This document shows, piece after piece, positions 62,601 through 64,000 of a DNA stretch of 64,000 bases (position 1 is the first letter of the stretch; every line of letters starts with the position of its first letter). Under the pieces are notes generated by a model. It had not been told where the DNA came from. It did not search any database and was given only the letters and a program-made list of their open reading frames with translations. This DNA comes from Pithys albifrons albifrons. Its lineage: Eukaryota; Chordata; Aves; Passeriformes; Thamnophilidae. The position numbers and the translations under genes were made by a program. The stretch lies in the NCBI RefSeq assembly GCF_047495875.1, contig NC_092462.1:30334523-30398522 (forward strand), in the 5' to 3' direction.

Positions 62601-64000
62601 TGATTGATCATTAAGGAAAGATGGCAACAGTCACTCAAAGACAAATCATGGAGGAATTAATCAGTTCAATGGGAATCAGAATTTGTCTATTGATATAGAC
62701 AATCTGAATTATTCCAACAAAATATAATGACATATAAAGTAGCTACTTTTTTTTTCTCCTTTGCTAAGGTAAAATGAATTTCAAAGCACTTCTGCAATTT
62801 GACAAGACTTGTGCATTAGCCTTTAGGCTTTTTTTTTGCCTGAATTTTGTAGAGCTGATGAGAGTAAGAGATCTATGTACCACATACAGCTCTGTATATC
62901 TTCTAAGGCCTGAGTAATCTTGACATCAAGTAATTAACACCCATTGAGTGGATTGGCAGGGTTATGAGAAAAAGAGAACCTGTAGACACTAAAACCTCTT
63001 TTTATTAGAACAAGTTCTAAAATATCAAACTCTTATATACAATTAAGTAATATTGAGACTTTCTAACATTTACATTACAAAATAATTGATAAAACAGTTG
63101 AATATACAGCAATTTCACATCAAAAGTTGACTTTATAGCCCTCCAATGGATTTAGCATTACAAAAAAAATTATTCTTTTAATCTCAGAGTAAGAGTCACT
63201 TATGAATCTATAGCTTATGACTACACAGAAACTAAAAAGAATGATCCTTTTTGCTGAGGTTAATATTAGGGTTATGTTCTTTACAAGTGCAGTATTCATA
63301 TGGAATTAATAAACTGCTGGCAATGTCAATAACCTTATGATTGTGATGTTATGGAGGAGTTATTTCTATTTTAAGATACTGATTTTTAGCATATGTAGGA
63401 GAGATGTTGCATAATTACCCTTCTTATTATCCATGGATTTCTCAAAAGAATCCTGCTTTCAATCTGTAGCTTTTCTGCCTTCTGCAGGACAAAAAGGCCT
63501 CACAGTGTAAAATAGATGTTAAATTGTCTGGAAGTGCTGGATAACTACTGAAATAATTAAAGAAAATGGTAGAAAAATAACAGTTCCTTAGGGATCATCA
63601 CATTGGCTAAACATTTTAGAACAATGCACAGTGGAAGAGGCTTTGTGTTTGCATGGTTTTTCTCAATTTCTGCTGAGGGATGATAACTTGAGTTATCAGT
63701 TGCTGGTAGATGTTGCAAGAGGGGGGTGAGACGGGTTGGCTCAGATCAGGATATTACAGCAGAGGCATAAATATTGTGTAGTTCATAGTGATAATAAAAT
63801 AATTTTAAAACCTGCTGGTATCTTATTTGCTGTCTGGTTGTCCTCTTTTTTGTTTTGTGGGTTAGAGGATCTGACTGTGTGCATTACTGAGGGAAAATTA
63901 AGGTGCATCAACAAAAGGTGTCAAGTTAATACTCGTGAACTGGAATATTAGAACATTTTGGCTGTACCAAGGTAGGAGTGAAATGATCTAAGTCCCCTGT
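59621..64000. other. AT-rich stretch to the right edge
   Basis: No named repeat. The blocks at 61,320-61,730 and 61,920-62,200 are richer in GC and open on both strands, but without domains or paired splice sites. The last kilobases are very AT-rich. Confidence 0.5.

Overview
The window looks like bird nuclear DNA. The main reason is a set of CR1 LINE fragments ending in the CR1 3' tail (ATTCTATG-type repeats), which is the commonest interspersed repeat family in birds. Solo retroviral LTRs, one CpG island and otherwise AT-rich, intron-like sequence fit this. No prokaryotic signals are present. I recognise no protein-coding gene by sequence, so no gene symbols are given.

Layout. Positions 1-540 are a 58-bp minisatellite that runs off the left edge. 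From 541 to 41,450 the DNA is AT-rich and intron- or intergenic-like, with CR1 copies at 7.7, 12.4, 13.3, 15.6-16.3, 31.3 and 33.9 kb and a class II (alpharetrovirus-like) LTR near 18.3-18.6 kb. A strong CpG island at 41,455-43,025 is the only clear promoter. It carries a perfect RFX X-box (42,673-42,685), a G-quadruplex-type G-run and two usable minus-strand splice donors. From 43 to 64 kb the DNA is AT-rich again and holds two solo LTRs of one family in opposite orientation, each with a perfect 5-bp target-site duplication, plus simple repeats and a CpG-enriched patch at 59.0-59.6 kb.

Genes. By eye, the + strand is A-rich over much of the stretch left of the island and T-rich over much of the stretch right of it. 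Transcription-linked strand asymmetry would give this pattern if one gene runs leftward (-) and another rightward (+) from a shared bidirectional promoter. The two good donors in the island support the minus-strand gene; I found no comparably good plus-strand donor. Several open segments bounded by plausible splice sites lie on the minus strand (39.1, 34.6, 31.1, 32.1 and 22.7-23.2 kb) and one on the plus strand (50.9 kb). They are given as low-confidence exon candidates, because open stretches of this length are common by chance in 64 kb.

The X-box is the best functional hint. RFX sites in CpG-island promoters are typical of cilia genes, so at least one gene served by this island may be ciliary. 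That is an inference to be tested, not an identification.
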